From contig JAGGAC010000009.1 of NCBI GenBank assembly GCA_017889635.1, positions 1 to 64,000 of the forward strand: DNA of 64,000 nucleotides, read 5' to 3'. Both the position numbers and the translations under genes were made by a program. The stretch comes from Bacillota bacterium (lineage in GTDB: Bacteria > Bacillota > Negativicutes > Sporomusales > CTSoil-080). Positions 44,966-53,657 of this stretch are shown here, piece after piece (position 1 is the stretch's first letter; every line of letters starts with the position of its first letter). Below the pieces are notes generated by a model that made no database searches, was not told where the DNA came from, and saw only the letters and a list, made by a program, of their open reading frames with translations.

Positions 44966-45415
44966 CTATTGCTGCTCTGTAACAACAGTCAAATCAAACA
45001 TCTGGACTGGTTTTTTACCTTTCTCCCAGGGACGGCTGAGATAAAAATGAAGCGTCTCCTGTCCCACAGCTTCAGGTTTTACCCTCAAGCAGAAATCCCA
45101 CCGAGCCTTCCCCCCCGGCAGCGGTCGCTTGTCAACCGGCCCTTTGGAATCAGCTACCGCTTCTATTGACACTAAATTTTCATCAGAAAGCTGCCAGCCA
45201 TAACCGGTTCCCCCAGCCGCATATAACACAACCTTAAAATATTTACCGGGTTTAACTTTAATAGCTTCCGGTGCCATACCACTATTGTCTCCAACCACCA
45301 CAACCGTAGAAACCACAGGACACTCACCAGCTTTTTTCTCCCCGGCAGATGCTGTCCCCGAAGCAATTGTTGCCATAGCCAGCATCATCACCAGCATTAC
45401 GCTAATCTTCTTCAT
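44966..45415 (-). CDS. chagasin family (I42) secreted cysteine-peptidase inhibitor
   Basis: 149 residues. Signal peptide 1-24 (ending TASAGEKK). I42 motifs: GGTGYGWQLSDE near residue 70, PGGKARWDFCLRVKPEAVGQ, and FYLSRPWEKGKKPVQMFDLT, the three loops that enter the protease active site. Members inhibit papain-like proteases. The target is unknown; it is exported, so perhaps defence against host or competitor enzymes, or control of its own periplasmic protease. Confidence 0.88.
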   Translation of the reverse strand: MKKISVMLVMMLAMATIASGTASAGEKKAGECPVVSTVVVVGDNSGMAPEAIKVKPGKYFKVVLYAAGGTGYGWQLSDENLVSIEAVADSKGPVDKRPLPGGKARWDFCLRVKPEAVGQETLHFYLSRPWEKGKKPVQMFDLTVVTEQQ

Positions 45416-45562
45416 ATTCCACCATCCTAATAATTTTTGTATGTAATAATCATACCTAAGTCCTTTATTAAAAGGATAGCTTATTTAATTCTAACATTAT
45501 TCTCTTTTCTTTTCCATTATATATTATTCAACTGTCGCAATATCATACCCCGCACAGCCGTT

Positions 45563-45901
45563 TTATAAGCCAACCAGGAAATTCACTATACTAACAATAC
45601 CAATCGATAATCCAATTCCGCTTATCAGTCCAGTTATCAGCCTTAGCGTATTGGTACTGGTCCTCCATTTTAGCATCTGTGTATATCCATCAATAATCAT
45701 AGGTGCTTGACACAGAATTCCCACCCACGATGGTATATGCATACAAAAAATAAAAGGTATCGACATATACCCCACTAATATGCTAAAGCAGCGCGCACAG
45801 ACAGGCATAGGATTACCCTTTATAGAAAAACACCTTTCTGTTTTTCTATGGCATGGCAACAACAAAATCAATGAAATTACGTTTCTTTTCAGTGGAACCA
45901 A
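45563..45901 (-). CDS. DUF2085 membrane protein
   Basis: About 112 residues from a TTG near 45901, after GAGAGG; a frame extended to 46027 overlaps the preceding Cys-rich gene out of frame and is rejected. DUF2085 signature: LPCHRKTERCFSIKGNPMPV, CARCFSILVGY; then hydrophobic segments (FIFCMHIPSWVGILC, LITGLISGIGLSIGIVSIVN). Conserved His and Cys could bind metal, but function is unknown. Follows the Cys-rich gene by about 10 bases. Confidence 0.75.
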   Translation of the reverse strand: MVPLKRNVISLILLLPCHRKTERCFSIKGNPMPVCARCFSILVGYMSIPFIFCMHIPSWVGILCQAPMIIDGYTQMLKWRTSTNTLRLITGLISGIGLSIGIVSIVNFLVGL

Positions 45902-45911
45902 CAATTCCTCT

Positions 45912-46235
45912 CTAATTACTACAATCGCCTCCACCACAATCGAGACTACCACAGTCAGGGCTACCACAATCGGCGTTACCACAATCAACATTGGTACAAT
46001 CTTCGCCAATGGGCGGGATACAATCAAAGAAGCCCCATCCGGTGTTATTTGTATTATCAGCTAAACTTTTTTCTCGCCTTTTCGACCTATAAGACTCATA
46101 AGTACCAAACATCATTACTAACCCAATTACTAAAAATATCGCCCCTTTGCCGTTGTAGCCGCTAAAATAGCATACTCCAGCCGCTATAAGAAAGGTAAGA
46201 ATTGCTGAAATCAATATAAAAATCAAAGACTTCAC
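45912..46235 (-). CDS. small membrane protein with DCG-repeat Cys-rich tail
   Basis: 107 residues. Two hydrophobic segments (residues 1-25 and 30-45), a basic stretch (SYRSKRREK), then a tail with evenly spaced Cys (GEDCTNVDCGNADCGSPDCG and on, period about five). The repeat is also visible in the DNA. Possible metal or iron-sulfur binding tail. Co-transcribed with the DUF2085 gene, whose signature also contains conserved Cys and His. Confidence 0.7.
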   Translation of the reverse strand: MKSLIFILISAILTFLIAAGVCYFSGYNGKGAIFLVIGLVMMFGTYESYRSKRREKSLADNTNNTGWGFFDCIPPIGEDCTNVDCGNADCGSPDCGSLDCGGGDCSN

Positions 46236-46513
46236 TCCTGTTTCTTAAAGAACTTTCGACAAACAAATTCCCGCCGATATTTTCAAGCAATATCTATTCA
46301 CCTAGAATAGCCCGTGTTTCTTATGTAACATCCATTTACCAAGCATAAAAACTCCACTCGTCATAGGTATACGATCACTATTTATACACGTGTTATAATT
46401 TCTACAATACATCAATATAACCTTTTTATTCATTATCTAAATCGAAATATTATTACAGAGTTATAAATCATTATCAAACCATCATCTTCTCCCTTCATAT
46501 TGCATATATGTCA

Positions 46514-46538
46514 AAGGAGCTGCAATGAGCAGCTCCTT
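46514..46538 (-). terminator. hairpin terminator after the alpha/beta hydrolase gene
   Basis: AAGGAGCTGC / GCAGCTCCTT around a 5-base loop, 83 bases after the stop at 46621. The rest of 46236-46620 shows no gene. Confidence 0.65.
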
Positions 46539-46620
46539 ACGTTTCCCTCAATATCACTAATCCGTTCCTAGCCATGATTTTTTAGCAGTCTATGCCATGC
46601 TCCACTAATATGCGTGTCCC

Positions 46621-47613
46621 CTAGAATTTCGAATCATTTACCAACTCCTTAGTAATCGTATGAATTGCTGCGTCATCGAGCGTTAAGCCGATATGGCCTA
46701 CGCCTGGAACAAAGGTTATCTTAATCGGACGGCCGGCTTTTTCAAACACAGGCCCGAACTGGTCCGCGTAAAACAGCTCGTCGTCCTGTCCCACAATAAG
46801 AGACATTGGCTGTTTGGCTGCCAGAATATTAGCCTGATAGTTATTCAGCGGCCGGAAGTTAGTTGCAAGCGCGAACGAATAAGCAGGTGTGAGAACATTC
46901 TTTGCCGCGTCATTGATCGCAAATGCGTTGACATCTAAATTATTGAAACACCTGATTCCCGCTTGATTCAACACCGACAGAGCTACCACCCTTGGAATGC
47001 CAACATTTACCCAGCCTCCGCCAGCGGCTTTGTAGGTTTCGGCATCTTGATGAATAAATGGCGACAATAGCAAATACCGATCAAATATATTTTGCCGTTC
47101 ACTGCCTGCAAACCGAAGAACAAAGCCGCCTCCTGACGAAAATCCGACCAAAGTCCGCGGTAACGCCGGATTAACCTTAGTAACAAAATCCTCAAGATCA
47201 TCTTCAAGCTGCCCAATATACCCGATCGTTCCCTTAGTCCCCGAATCGCCATGCCCCCTAATATCCAGAGCATAGACATTAAAACCGGCACGCGCCAAAC
47301 TTTGCGCAAGCGGATGCATGCTCGCGCTGCTTGCCGATGAACCATGAATAAGTACCACCGATTGGGTACTTGCGTGCAAGCTTGACTGGTAAAACCGGTA
47401 TGCCAAAGCTACGCCATCGCGGGCGGCGTAATGCTCTAGTACAGGTAACTCAGAAAAATCCACCTTCTGAAATGATAAATTAATGCTGTCCATAGCTTTC
47501 GGAGCCGCTGGTCCACCACAAACAAGAGCGGCTATTAATACAATAACGGTCAAACCAATTGCTATACCCAAAGCAATACCAATTTTTACTAGCAGTTTTG
47601 ACAACAGTAACAT
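46621..47613 (-). CDS. membrane-anchored alpha/beta hydrolase
   Basis: 330 residues from ATG 47613 (GGGGGAGAAG upstream). N-terminal membrane helix (LLVKIGIALGIAIGLTVIVL). Hydrolase fold: VVLIHGSSASSASMHPLAQS, YALDIRGHGDSG, nucleophile Ser in LVGFSSGGG, Asp in GQDDELFY, His in GVGHIGLT. Resembles monoacylglycerol lipase/lysophospholipase types. It follows the Lnt-like gene directly, suggesting a joint role in lipid or lipoprotein handling at the membrane. Confidence 0.85.
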   Translation of the reverse strand: MLLLSKLLVKIGIALGIAIGLTVIVLIAALVCGGPAAPKAMDSINLSFQKVDFSELPVLEHYAARDGVALAYRFYQSSLHASTQSVVLIHGSSASSASMHPLAQSLARAGFNVYALDIRGHGDSGTKGTIGYIGQLEDDLEDFVTKVNPALPRTLVGFSSGGGFVLRFAGSERQNIFDRYLLLSPFIHQDAETYKAAGGGWVNVGIPRVVALSVLNQAGIRCFNNLDVNAFAINDAAKNVLTPAYSFALATNFRPLNNYQANILAAKQPMSLIVGQDDELFYADQFGPVFEKAGRPIKITFVPGVGHIGLTLDDAAIHTITKELVNDSKF

Positions 47614-47647
47614 TTCTTCTCCCCCTTCCTGCGTTTTAACGCAGAAT

Positions 47648-49111
47648 TCATTCATTCATTTTTCGCTTGCTTAATAGAAAAATCAGCAATAGAAAAATAA
47701 ATAGTCCCTCAGAAAAGTAACCAAACCAATTGCCAAGCCTGCCGTAAATTGATTTACCCTGGTCCAGTCTTATTTCTCCCAGCACTAAAACAGCATTGTC
47801 TTCTCTAGCATTCGATGTCATAGCTATAACCTTTCCCTTATTACTACTTAAACTCAGGAGTCCCCATTGTGCTGCCCGTGCCACTGCAAAATTTTCTTCG
47901 ACCCCACGCATGATAGCTATTCGTGCGTGCAGCCACTCATCGGCCTTAAAATCAAGCGCCGGTACAAACAAAAGGTTAATCCCCTTCTGACTGTAGCCCC
48001 GACTTGGCTCTTCAAAGTCCATATCCTTGCAAATAGCAAGCCCCCAGACTCCCTTATCTTCCGTTTCGCTAATACAAAGTTCTTCACCGGCAGAATAACG
48101 CCCCTCAGCAAGTGGCAAAAGATGTTGCTTATCATATTTTTTAGCGATTTCACCGCTAGGCGCGAATATATAAGCCGAATTAGATAATTTCGAATCCTCT
48201 TGAACACTTAACCCTGCAATCAAAGTAATTTGCTGTGCCCGAGCGGCAGCAGCTAAACGCGCCAAAATATCCGCCTGGTCATTCAGGTTTAGACTCACAA
48301 TCTTTTCTGGCAGTAAAATAACCTCAGCCCCTGAATGTGAAAGCACCTCAATACACTGAATATATCTGGCAATAGTCTTCTCAGCTATTTGCTGCTGCCC
48401 GCTAGAACGCAGCTCCTCTAAACTCATCGGAACAGACCCCAGGCCAATTTTTACACCAGGACCTTGAACCGGCACATTCAAACGATACAAGCCAAAAGCA
48501 ACAGTTAGAATCAGAATACTTACCGGCAAAACCATTGTCTTTACACATAGCTTTGCTTCCTTACGGTAATGCCAAGCTAACGCTAAACTAGCAGGAATAA
48601 GCATTAATAAAAAGGTAACGCCCCAACCTCCGGTAACAGAAGCAATTTGTATCAAAGGCAAATTACACACTTGTGTATAGGCGATACTGTCAAAACTCCC
48701 CGCCGGTGAATGTAATGACGTATTAAATTCAAAAGCCGTCCAACCGCTGGCCAAAACGAAGCTCCACAGCCAATACTTTTTTTTAGAAGCCATATACCGG
48801 AATAACACTAACAAAATCGTAAATATTATTGCATTTAGGATATTTCCGGCGACAAGTAGCCAAATAGGAATTACTACCGTGCCTGAATATGCGAAAATCA
48901 TACTAGAAAACCCCATAAAGTATGTAACAAAACCGGCAAGCGCCGCTGCCACGGCCTGAGATTCCAGCGCATATATAAAAAGCGGGATTGGAGCCAGCCA
49001 AATTAAAATCCAGCAATTATAAATCCCGGTCGAAAAATAATACCCTATCGAACTAACCATGACCGTGATTATAAACCATAGAGATCTTTTTCCAGCTTCC
49101 TTATTAACCAT
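47648..49111 (-). CDS. apolipoprotein N-acyltransferase (Lnt)-like membrane nitrilase
   Basis: 487 residues. About six N-terminal membrane helices (e.g. GWGVTFLLMLIPASLALAWH), then a carbon-nitrogen hydrolase domain with Glu in VILLPEKIVS, Lys in KKYDKQHLLPLAEG, and Cys in WGLAICKDMDFEEPS, and a final helix. Lnt adds the third acyl chain to outer-membrane lipoproteins, consistent with a diderm. Divergent from E. coli Lnt, so another acyl acceptor is possible. Parts of its 3' half reappear as a decayed copy at 50413-50540. Confidence 0.82.
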   Translation of the reverse strand: MVNKEAGKRSLWFIITVMVSSIGYYFSTGIYNCWILIWLAPIPLFIYALESQAVAAALAGFVTYFMGFSSMIFAYSGTVVIPIWLLVAGNILNAIIFTILLVLFRYMASKKKYWLWSFVLASGWTAFEFNTSLHSPAGSFDSIAYTQVCNLPLIQIASVTGGWGVTFLLMLIPASLALAWHYRKEAKLCVKTMVLPVSILILTVAFGLYRLNVPVQGPGVKIGLGSVPMSLEELRSSGQQQIAEKTIARYIQCIEVLSHSGAEVILLPEKIVSLNLNDQADILARLAAAARAQQITLIAGLSVQEDSKLSNSAYIFAPSGEIAKKYDKQHLLPLAEGRYSAGEELCISETEDKGVWGLAICKDMDFEEPSRGYSQKGINLLFVPALDFKADEWLHARIAIMRGVEENFAVARAAQWGLLSLSSNKGKVIAMTSNAREDNAVLVLGEIRLDQGKSIYGRLGNWFGYFSEGLFIFLLLIFLLSKRKMNE

Positions 49112-49181
49112 TTTTATAGCCCGTCCTTCTTCCTAACCCCATTCTAAGTTACCAAAGAATATACAATTGAGTCTTGTATTC

Positions 49182-49219
49182 GGCTATAACGCTCGAACTA
49201 AGTTCGTTCTGGCTGTTAT
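49182..49219 (-). repeat. dispersed repeat element, inverted partial copy
   Basis: Minus strand AGAACGAACTTAGTTCGAGC followed by GTTATAGCC; matches 5797-5825. Confidence 0.65.
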
Positions 49220-49320
49220 ACTTGGGAACCATGGCCATTACAGCAGCATAATCTATACAAAAAGTTGTTACGCCTAAAATTCTAGCGAAGGCATTTGGCA
49301 CAGTAAAAAGGAGGCTGGTC

Positions 49321-50415
49321 ATGGCCACTATTTCCTTTCAGCCAGTAGTAAATTATCCAGCGGGTAGCGGGCCAGTTTTTCTCACCGCCGCGAATTTTCG
49401 CAATAATGGTATCCTGGACTTGGCAATCACTAACATTGCATCAAACAACGTTACCTTCTTGCCAAACAACGGCGACGGCACTTTCGGACTTGGTATAAAC
49501 TATGCTGCCGGAACAGGACCTTTCTGCATTGTATCAGCTGATTTTAATGGTGATGGTAACCTCGACCTCGCGGTAGCTAACCAGAGTTCAGATGACGTAA
49601 CTTTGTTAATGGGCGATGGTTCCGGCGTTTTCGCTTCCCCCGTATCATACCCTGCTGGAGACGGGCCCTGCGGAATTGTATCCGCCTTCTTTACTGCCAG
49701 TGGAAACCTTGACCTTGCGGTGGCAAATATTTTTTCGGGTGATATTGCCGTTCTGCCAGGTAATGGAGACGGAACCTTTGCAGGAGCATTGTCTACTGTT
49801 CTTCCGTCGTCAAATCCGATCGAGCTGGTGACCGCCGATTTTAACGGCGACGGCAATATGGATCTGACAGTCTCCCTTTCCAACTCGGGAAACATCGCCG
49901 TCCTGTTAGGCAATGGACTTGGTGGCTTTCCTACCATAACAACTTATTCAGTGGGCACCACCCCACGTGGAATTGCAACCGCTGATTTTAACAGTGATGG
50001 CAATCTGGACTTAGCTGTAGCTAATCTTTCTTCTAATAATATTTCAATTTTGTTTGGGGATGGAATAGGCGGATTTACATCAACACCCGGAATCGTACTT
50101 AGCCCCACAAGCACACCCTTTCAGCTGGTTGCGGCTGATTTTGACGGCGACGGCAATCTGGATCTGGCGGTTACTGACTTTAATAACAATTCCGTTATTG
50201 TCCTGCCGGGTAACGGAGACGGCACCTTTGGCACACCGGTAAGCTTCACTGTAGGGTCATCACCTACCGGTATTATAGCAGCCGACCTAAACAACGACGG
50301 CAAGCCGGACTTAGCCGTAGCTAATCAGGGCGGCAACGTTTCCATCCTCATAAACAACTCGATACTTAAGCCAGTCCGCGGCATCAAACTGTTCAGAAAT
50401 ACTTTCTTTTTATAA
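49321..50415 (+). CDS. FG-GAP/VCBS-repeat beta-propeller protein
   Basis: 364 residues, AAGGAGG before the ATG. Seven repeats of about 48 residues, each with a calcium-loop-like segment such as DFNGDGNLDLAVAN followed by a GNGDGTF turn; seven blades make a full beta-propeller as in integrin-alpha-like repeats. No signal peptide, though such proteins are usually extracellular. The C-terminal tail (KPVRGIKLFRNTFFL) runs into the decayed lnt copy, so the 3' end may be altered. More GC-rich and repetitive than its neighbours; it may have been acquired by transfer. Confidence 0.85.
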   Translation: MATISFQPVVNYPAGSGPVFLTAANFRNNGILDLAITNIASNNVTFLPNNGDGTFGLGINYAAGTGPFCIVSADFNGDGNLDLAVANQSSDDVTLLMGDGSGVFASPVSYPAGDGPCGIVSAFFTASGNLDLAVANIFSGDIAVLPGNGDGTFAGALSTVLPSSNPIELVTADFNGDGNMDLTVSLSNSGNIAVLLGNGLGGFPTITTYSVGTTPRGIATADFNSDGNLDLAVANLSSNNISILFGDGIGGFTSTPGIVLSPTSTPFQLVAADFDGDGNLDLAVTDFNNNSVIVLPGNGDGTFGTPVSFTVGSSPTGIIAADLNNDGKPDLAVANQGGNVSILINNSILKPVRGIKLFRNTFFL

Positions 50416-50540
50416 CCAATCCACCAAGACAATTGCCAATCCTGCTGTAAATTGATTTTCCCTAGTCCAGTATTATTTCTCCCAGCAATATAAGTGAGCC
50501 CCCAGACGCCCTTATCTTCCGTTTCTCTAATACAATATAC
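50413..50540 (-). pseudogene. decayed fragment of the Lnt-like gene
   Basis: Two stretches match the gene at 47648: minus-strand codons ETEDKGVWGL (also at 48040-48080) and, further on, a part matching 47726-47790 (Lnt residues around LGEIRLDQGKSIYG). The region between is deleted. It is on the same strand as lnt, beyond the FG-GAP gene. Confidence 0.75.
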
Positions 50541-50548
50541 AATAATCA

Positions 50549-51406
50549 CTATTTGATAGGAATATATAAGCAGTGCTTTGCTTCGCAGTCATTCGGAATA
50601 AAACTCTCGTCAAACAGCTCAAAATCATAAGTATCACAAGGCTCCAGTTTTAAGTCAAATAACAACTTACTATATATCCGTTTAATTATTTGTGGCACAT
50701 CATCAATTATCGACGAAATGGGGAATACCGCATATCGATTGGCCGGAATTTCGATTGAAACCATTCCCTGCGGAACTATATCCCTACACTCTGCTTCGAT
50801 ACCTGCAATATATGTAAATTCCCCGTTGCCTTTACTATCTTCGGTATATGTTTCATAACCATAACCTAGGCCGCCATTCAATGCATTTTTTATCTCAGCC
50901 GCCCTTGGAACAAACCGGCTCCACAGCTTCGGAATTTCCCTATTCTCATTGTTTCCTTTATATTGCATTCCAACAATGGTCATTTTTTGCATTTCAATAA
51001 AACTAGGCTTGATTTCATCTTCATTCCGCTTGTTGTATAATATTGCTTCACTAAATACAACTTGATCTAAATTGGCAAAATGCCTTTTACTCACTCTATA
51101 TGCTTTAGGCGTTAATCCATACATGTCTTTAAAAGCTCTGGTAAATGCCGCTTGCGAACCATACCCATAAAATGTAGCGATATCAATAATAGCCTTTTTA
51201 GTTTCTACCAATTCACAAGCAGCTTTAGAAAGCTTTCGCCTTCTTATATATTCATTAACTGTAATACCGGTTAATGCTTTGAATATACGGATGAAATGAA
51301 ATTTTGACAGTTGGGTAAACTGAATAACATCATTTATGTAAATATCTTTATCAATATTATCTTCAATATAACTTACTATTTTATATGTATCCTCTAAATA
51401 GTTCAT
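50549..51406 (-). CDS. AraC family regulator with GyrI-like effector domain
   Basis: 285 residues. Two AraC HTHs at residues 8-105 (INDVIQFTQLSKFHFIRIFK, IATFYGYGSQAAFTRAFKDM, YGLTPKAYR). Residues 130-285: GyrI-like/effector-binding fold (MTIVGMQYKGNNENREIPKL, YIPIK). Such proteins sense lipophilic drugs or small molecules (Rob/BmrR style). AGGAGGGAG before the ATG. No obvious target gene adjacent. Confidence 0.92.
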   Translation of the reverse strand: MNYLEDTYKIVSYIEDNIDKDIYINDVIQFTQLSKFHFIRIFKALTGITVNEYIRRRKLSKAACELVETKKAIIDIATFYGYGSQAAFTRAFKDMYGLTPKAYRVSKRHFANLDQVVFSEAILYNKRNEDEIKPSFIEMQKMTIVGMQYKGNNENREIPKLWSRFVPRAAEIKNALNGGLGYGYETYTEDSKGNGEFTYIAGIEAECRDIVPQGMVSIEIPANRYAVFPISSIIDDVPQIIKRIYSKLLFDLKLEPCDTYDFELFDESFIPNDCEAKHCLYIPIK

Positions 51407-51479
51407 ATCTCCCTCCTCCTAGCTCATTATACAACTAAACCCTTACCTATATTTGATAGAAATTGCGATTTAACCTCAT

Positions 51480-51520
51480 CAATATAAAAAAACCGCCTTA
51501 CTGGCGGTTTTTTTATATTG
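51480..51520. terminator. bidirectional terminator
   Basis: 18-bp stem including ACCGCC / GGCGGT with long A and T flanks, between the YdcF and AraC genes. Confidence 0.85.
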
Positions 51521-51540
51521 ATGTTTATTACATACGTTCT

Positions 51541-51560
51541 TGCTAAGTGTTATAGCCTGA
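51541..51560. repeat. dispersed repeat element, short copy
   Basis: TGCTAAGTGTTATAGCCTGA matches the middle of the element at 5790-5879. Confidence 0.5.
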
Positions 51561-51671
51561 TTCATATATACCATGATATCTTGATTTTTGCAAATACCAA
51601 ATTTGGTTACAATACCAATTACAGGGACATCCTGTTACCAGCAGTAGACAGGGAAGCATTAGGGAGAATAT

Positions 51672-52484
51672 TTAACTTTGCACTATAGCCAGACCTAACA
51701 ATTTTAAAACTGCTAGATATTCCCGAACGCTGTAGTTTATCATAATAGTTGTCGGCGTAGTTGATGCAATACCATAGACTCTGGGAAAATATCTGCTCGC
51801 AATTAACTTTGCTCTGAACATATGATAATCACTAGTAATTACAACTATATCTTGCCTCTGTTCACCATGAATCTCGTTTAACAATTCTCGCGTATATTTT
51901 AAATTTTCATTACTTGTCTTAGATCTTTCTTCTTTTAAAATTCTACCTTCATTTATCCCTCGCTCAATTAAATATCGCTTCATTACCTCCGCTTCCGATA
52001 TCCTTAGCCCTTCTCCAAAACCACCAGATACTATCAACTTTACCTCAGGATTTTCATTAAGAAACTTTATGCTACTGTCAAGTCTTCTTCTAAGAGACAG
52101 CGATGGTTGTTCCCCATCAATTCCCGCACCTAACACTACAGCATATTTTACATTTATATTATCATTAGATTTTATAGCTTGAAAAATCAGCAATTCAATC
52201 CACACAAAAGAAAACAATCCAAGTAATATACTAATTGAAATCAACCTACGTATCAGCAAAAATATTAGATTTAATTTTTTATTTCTCGTTTGAATAAATG
52301 TAATACCATATATGTATAATATTAAGCCAATCGTAATCATTCCAACAGTACCAAAAGTAAACCCAAATATGAAGCTAGCTAGTATTATACCACTAATGAC
52401 AATGCCAATACCTGTAACAATAAAATACATACCGCCTTTTGAAACCAATTGTCTTGCAGGCTTCACTAATAGCACCTCAATCAT
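51672..52484 (-). CDS. YdcF/ElyC-family (DUF218) membrane protein
   Basis: 270 residues. Four N-terminal hydrophobic segments (e.g. MYFIVTGIGIVISGIILASF, LISISILLGLFSFVWIELLI). DUF218 domain from residue 113: AVVLGAGIDGEQPSLSLRRR, LIVSGGFGEGLRISEAEVMK, and IVVITSDYHMFRAKLIASRY. ElyC and SanA relatives affect envelope or lipid-carrier metabolism. Single gene with a terminator after it. Confidence 0.88.
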   Translation of the reverse strand: MIEVLLVKPARQLVSKGGMYFIVTGIGIVISGIILASFIFGFTFGTVGMITIGLILYIYGITFIQTRNKKLNLIFLLIRRLISISILLGLFSFVWIELLIFQAIKSNDNINVKYAVVLGAGIDGEQPSLSLRRRLDSSIKFLNENPEVKLIVSGGFGEGLRISEAEVMKRYLIERGINEGRILKEERSKTSNENLKYTRELLNEIHGEQRQDIVVITSDYHMFRAKLIASRYFPRVYGIASTTPTTIMINYSVREYLAVLKLLGLAIVQS

Positions 52485-52505
52485 CTAGTATCAATTAAAC
52501 TAAAA

Positions 52506-52634
52506 CTAATATCTGCCCCATTCTTCTTCGCGGCAAAGCTTCCGACGCATTCTACGAGCTCTCGCCCATGGCTTTACCCCATCCTTCAAACAAAAATAAG
52601 ACCGGAATGCTACTGCTGCAATTCGCCGAATCAT
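52506..52634 (-). CDS. possible 42-aa basic protein
   Basis: ATG 52634 to TAG 52506; Arg-rich (KPWARARRMRRKLCREEEWG). Only a weak ribosome site. No family recognised; it fills part of the gap between the YdcF and NAD-kinase-like genes. Confidence 0.3.
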   Translation of the reverse strand: MIRRIAAVAFRSYFCLKDGVKPWARARRMRRKLCREEEWGRY

Positions 52635-52716
52635 ACCTGTAACCCTGCTACCACGTCTTTATACTCAACTTTATCAATTTTCTTATCCAAAATTCAATTT
52701 TTCAAACGTTCCGTTC

Positions 52717-53655
52717 TTATATTACCAGATATCCTTTTTTTTCAGCCACTGTGATCGTTGCCTCAATCCCTGCATTAAACTGGATAAAATCACTCTCGAT
52801 ACCGTCGCTGAAAATAACGCCATCGCCAGCCATCAGAGATCTTACAACAAGCGATTCTTGAGCTGTCACCCTGCCAATCACAAGATTCGCATGCGAGGTT
52901 CGGCTAATGAAAGGTTCCCTAACAGAAAAATAGAGACAATCGGCATTCCAGTCCAGCTTAGTATCAGTCTTTATGTTAAAGCCTTTATTACCACTTAAAT
53001 ATTTGACTATTGCCGCCGCCCCTGTGACAACACTCTTCAGCCATGCCGTAGAGCCCAGTCCTGTGGAAATAATTATCCCACTAGAAGACTGCCGTTCCTG
53101 ATCTGCACCGATCTGAATTTCGTATTTGGCGGAAACATGGGTGCGCTGCCCCACAAAAAGGTCATTTACAGCATAAATATTTTGACCGTCATTAAGTTGG
53201 GCTTTTGCCATTGCAACCTCCTTACACGGTCTTGAGTGACGCAGAACCTCAGGAATGATCAATCGCAAATCACTTACTGTAAACGGAAGCAGAATTCCGT
53301 CCCATCGCTCCGGATCAGGATTAACTCCTATTATCCTCTGCTCTGTCAAGTATTTCATCGTATTGGCCACCAGGCCATCCTGGCCAATGGCCACAACTAA
53401 ATCATCCGACCCAAAGATGAAGTTTGGTACAAACGCACGATCAACGATCTGGACCCTCCCAAATCGGCCAAGAGATTCAACAGCAAGAGCGACAGCTGAA
53501 TTATAAACTTCAGCCTCCCGTTGATAGTCGGAAAAATCAGCTCCCATGTGCTCAATATAAAACTTGGCCTGCAAAACGGTATTGAACCTTTCAACAAGTT
53601 CCTCTAGGCGGGTTCTTCGCTTGATAATAATTATTTTTTGCTCCTTTGCCGCCAT
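52717..53655 (-). CDS. NAD kinase-like protein paired with SPFH protein
   Basis: 312 residues. ATP-NAD-kinase fold: VVAIGQDGLVANTMKYL, where the usual GGDG is GQDG; GVNPDPERWDGILLPFT; AVNDLFVGQRTHVSAKYEIQ; GIIISTGLGSTAWLKSV. It keeps the NAD-binding GSTAW but has an altered nucleotide motif, so it may not be a classical NAD kinase. Starts 2 bases after the SPFH gene stop, so co-translated. I recall SPFH plus NAD-kinase-like pairs in other bacteria with no assigned role. Confidence 0.75.
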   Translation of the reverse strand: MAAKEQKIIIIKRRTRLEELVERFNTVLQAKFYIEHMGADFSDYQREAEVYNSAVALAVESLGRFGRVQIVDRAFVPNFIFGSDDLVVAIGQDGLVANTMKYLTEQRIIGVNPDPERWDGILLPFTVSDLRLIIPEVLRHSRPCKEVAMAKAQLNDGQNIYAVNDLFVGQRTHVSAKYEIQIGADQERQSSSGIIISTGLGSTAWLKSVVTGAAAIVKYLSGNKGFNIKTDTKLDWNADCLYFSVREPFISRTSHANLVIGRVTAQESLVVRSLMAGDGVIFSDGIESDFIQFNAGIEATITVAEKKGYLVI

Positions 53656-53657
53656 GA

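Noticed and set aside
45912-46027. N-terminal extension of the DUF2085 gene
   Set aside because: It reads the Cys-repeat DNA of the previous gene in another frame; a ribosome site marks a start near 45901.
49500-49937. 145-codon frame antisense to the FG-GAP gene
   Set aside because: Repeated, Ser/Pro/Arg-rich composition is the shadow of the repetitive propeller codons.
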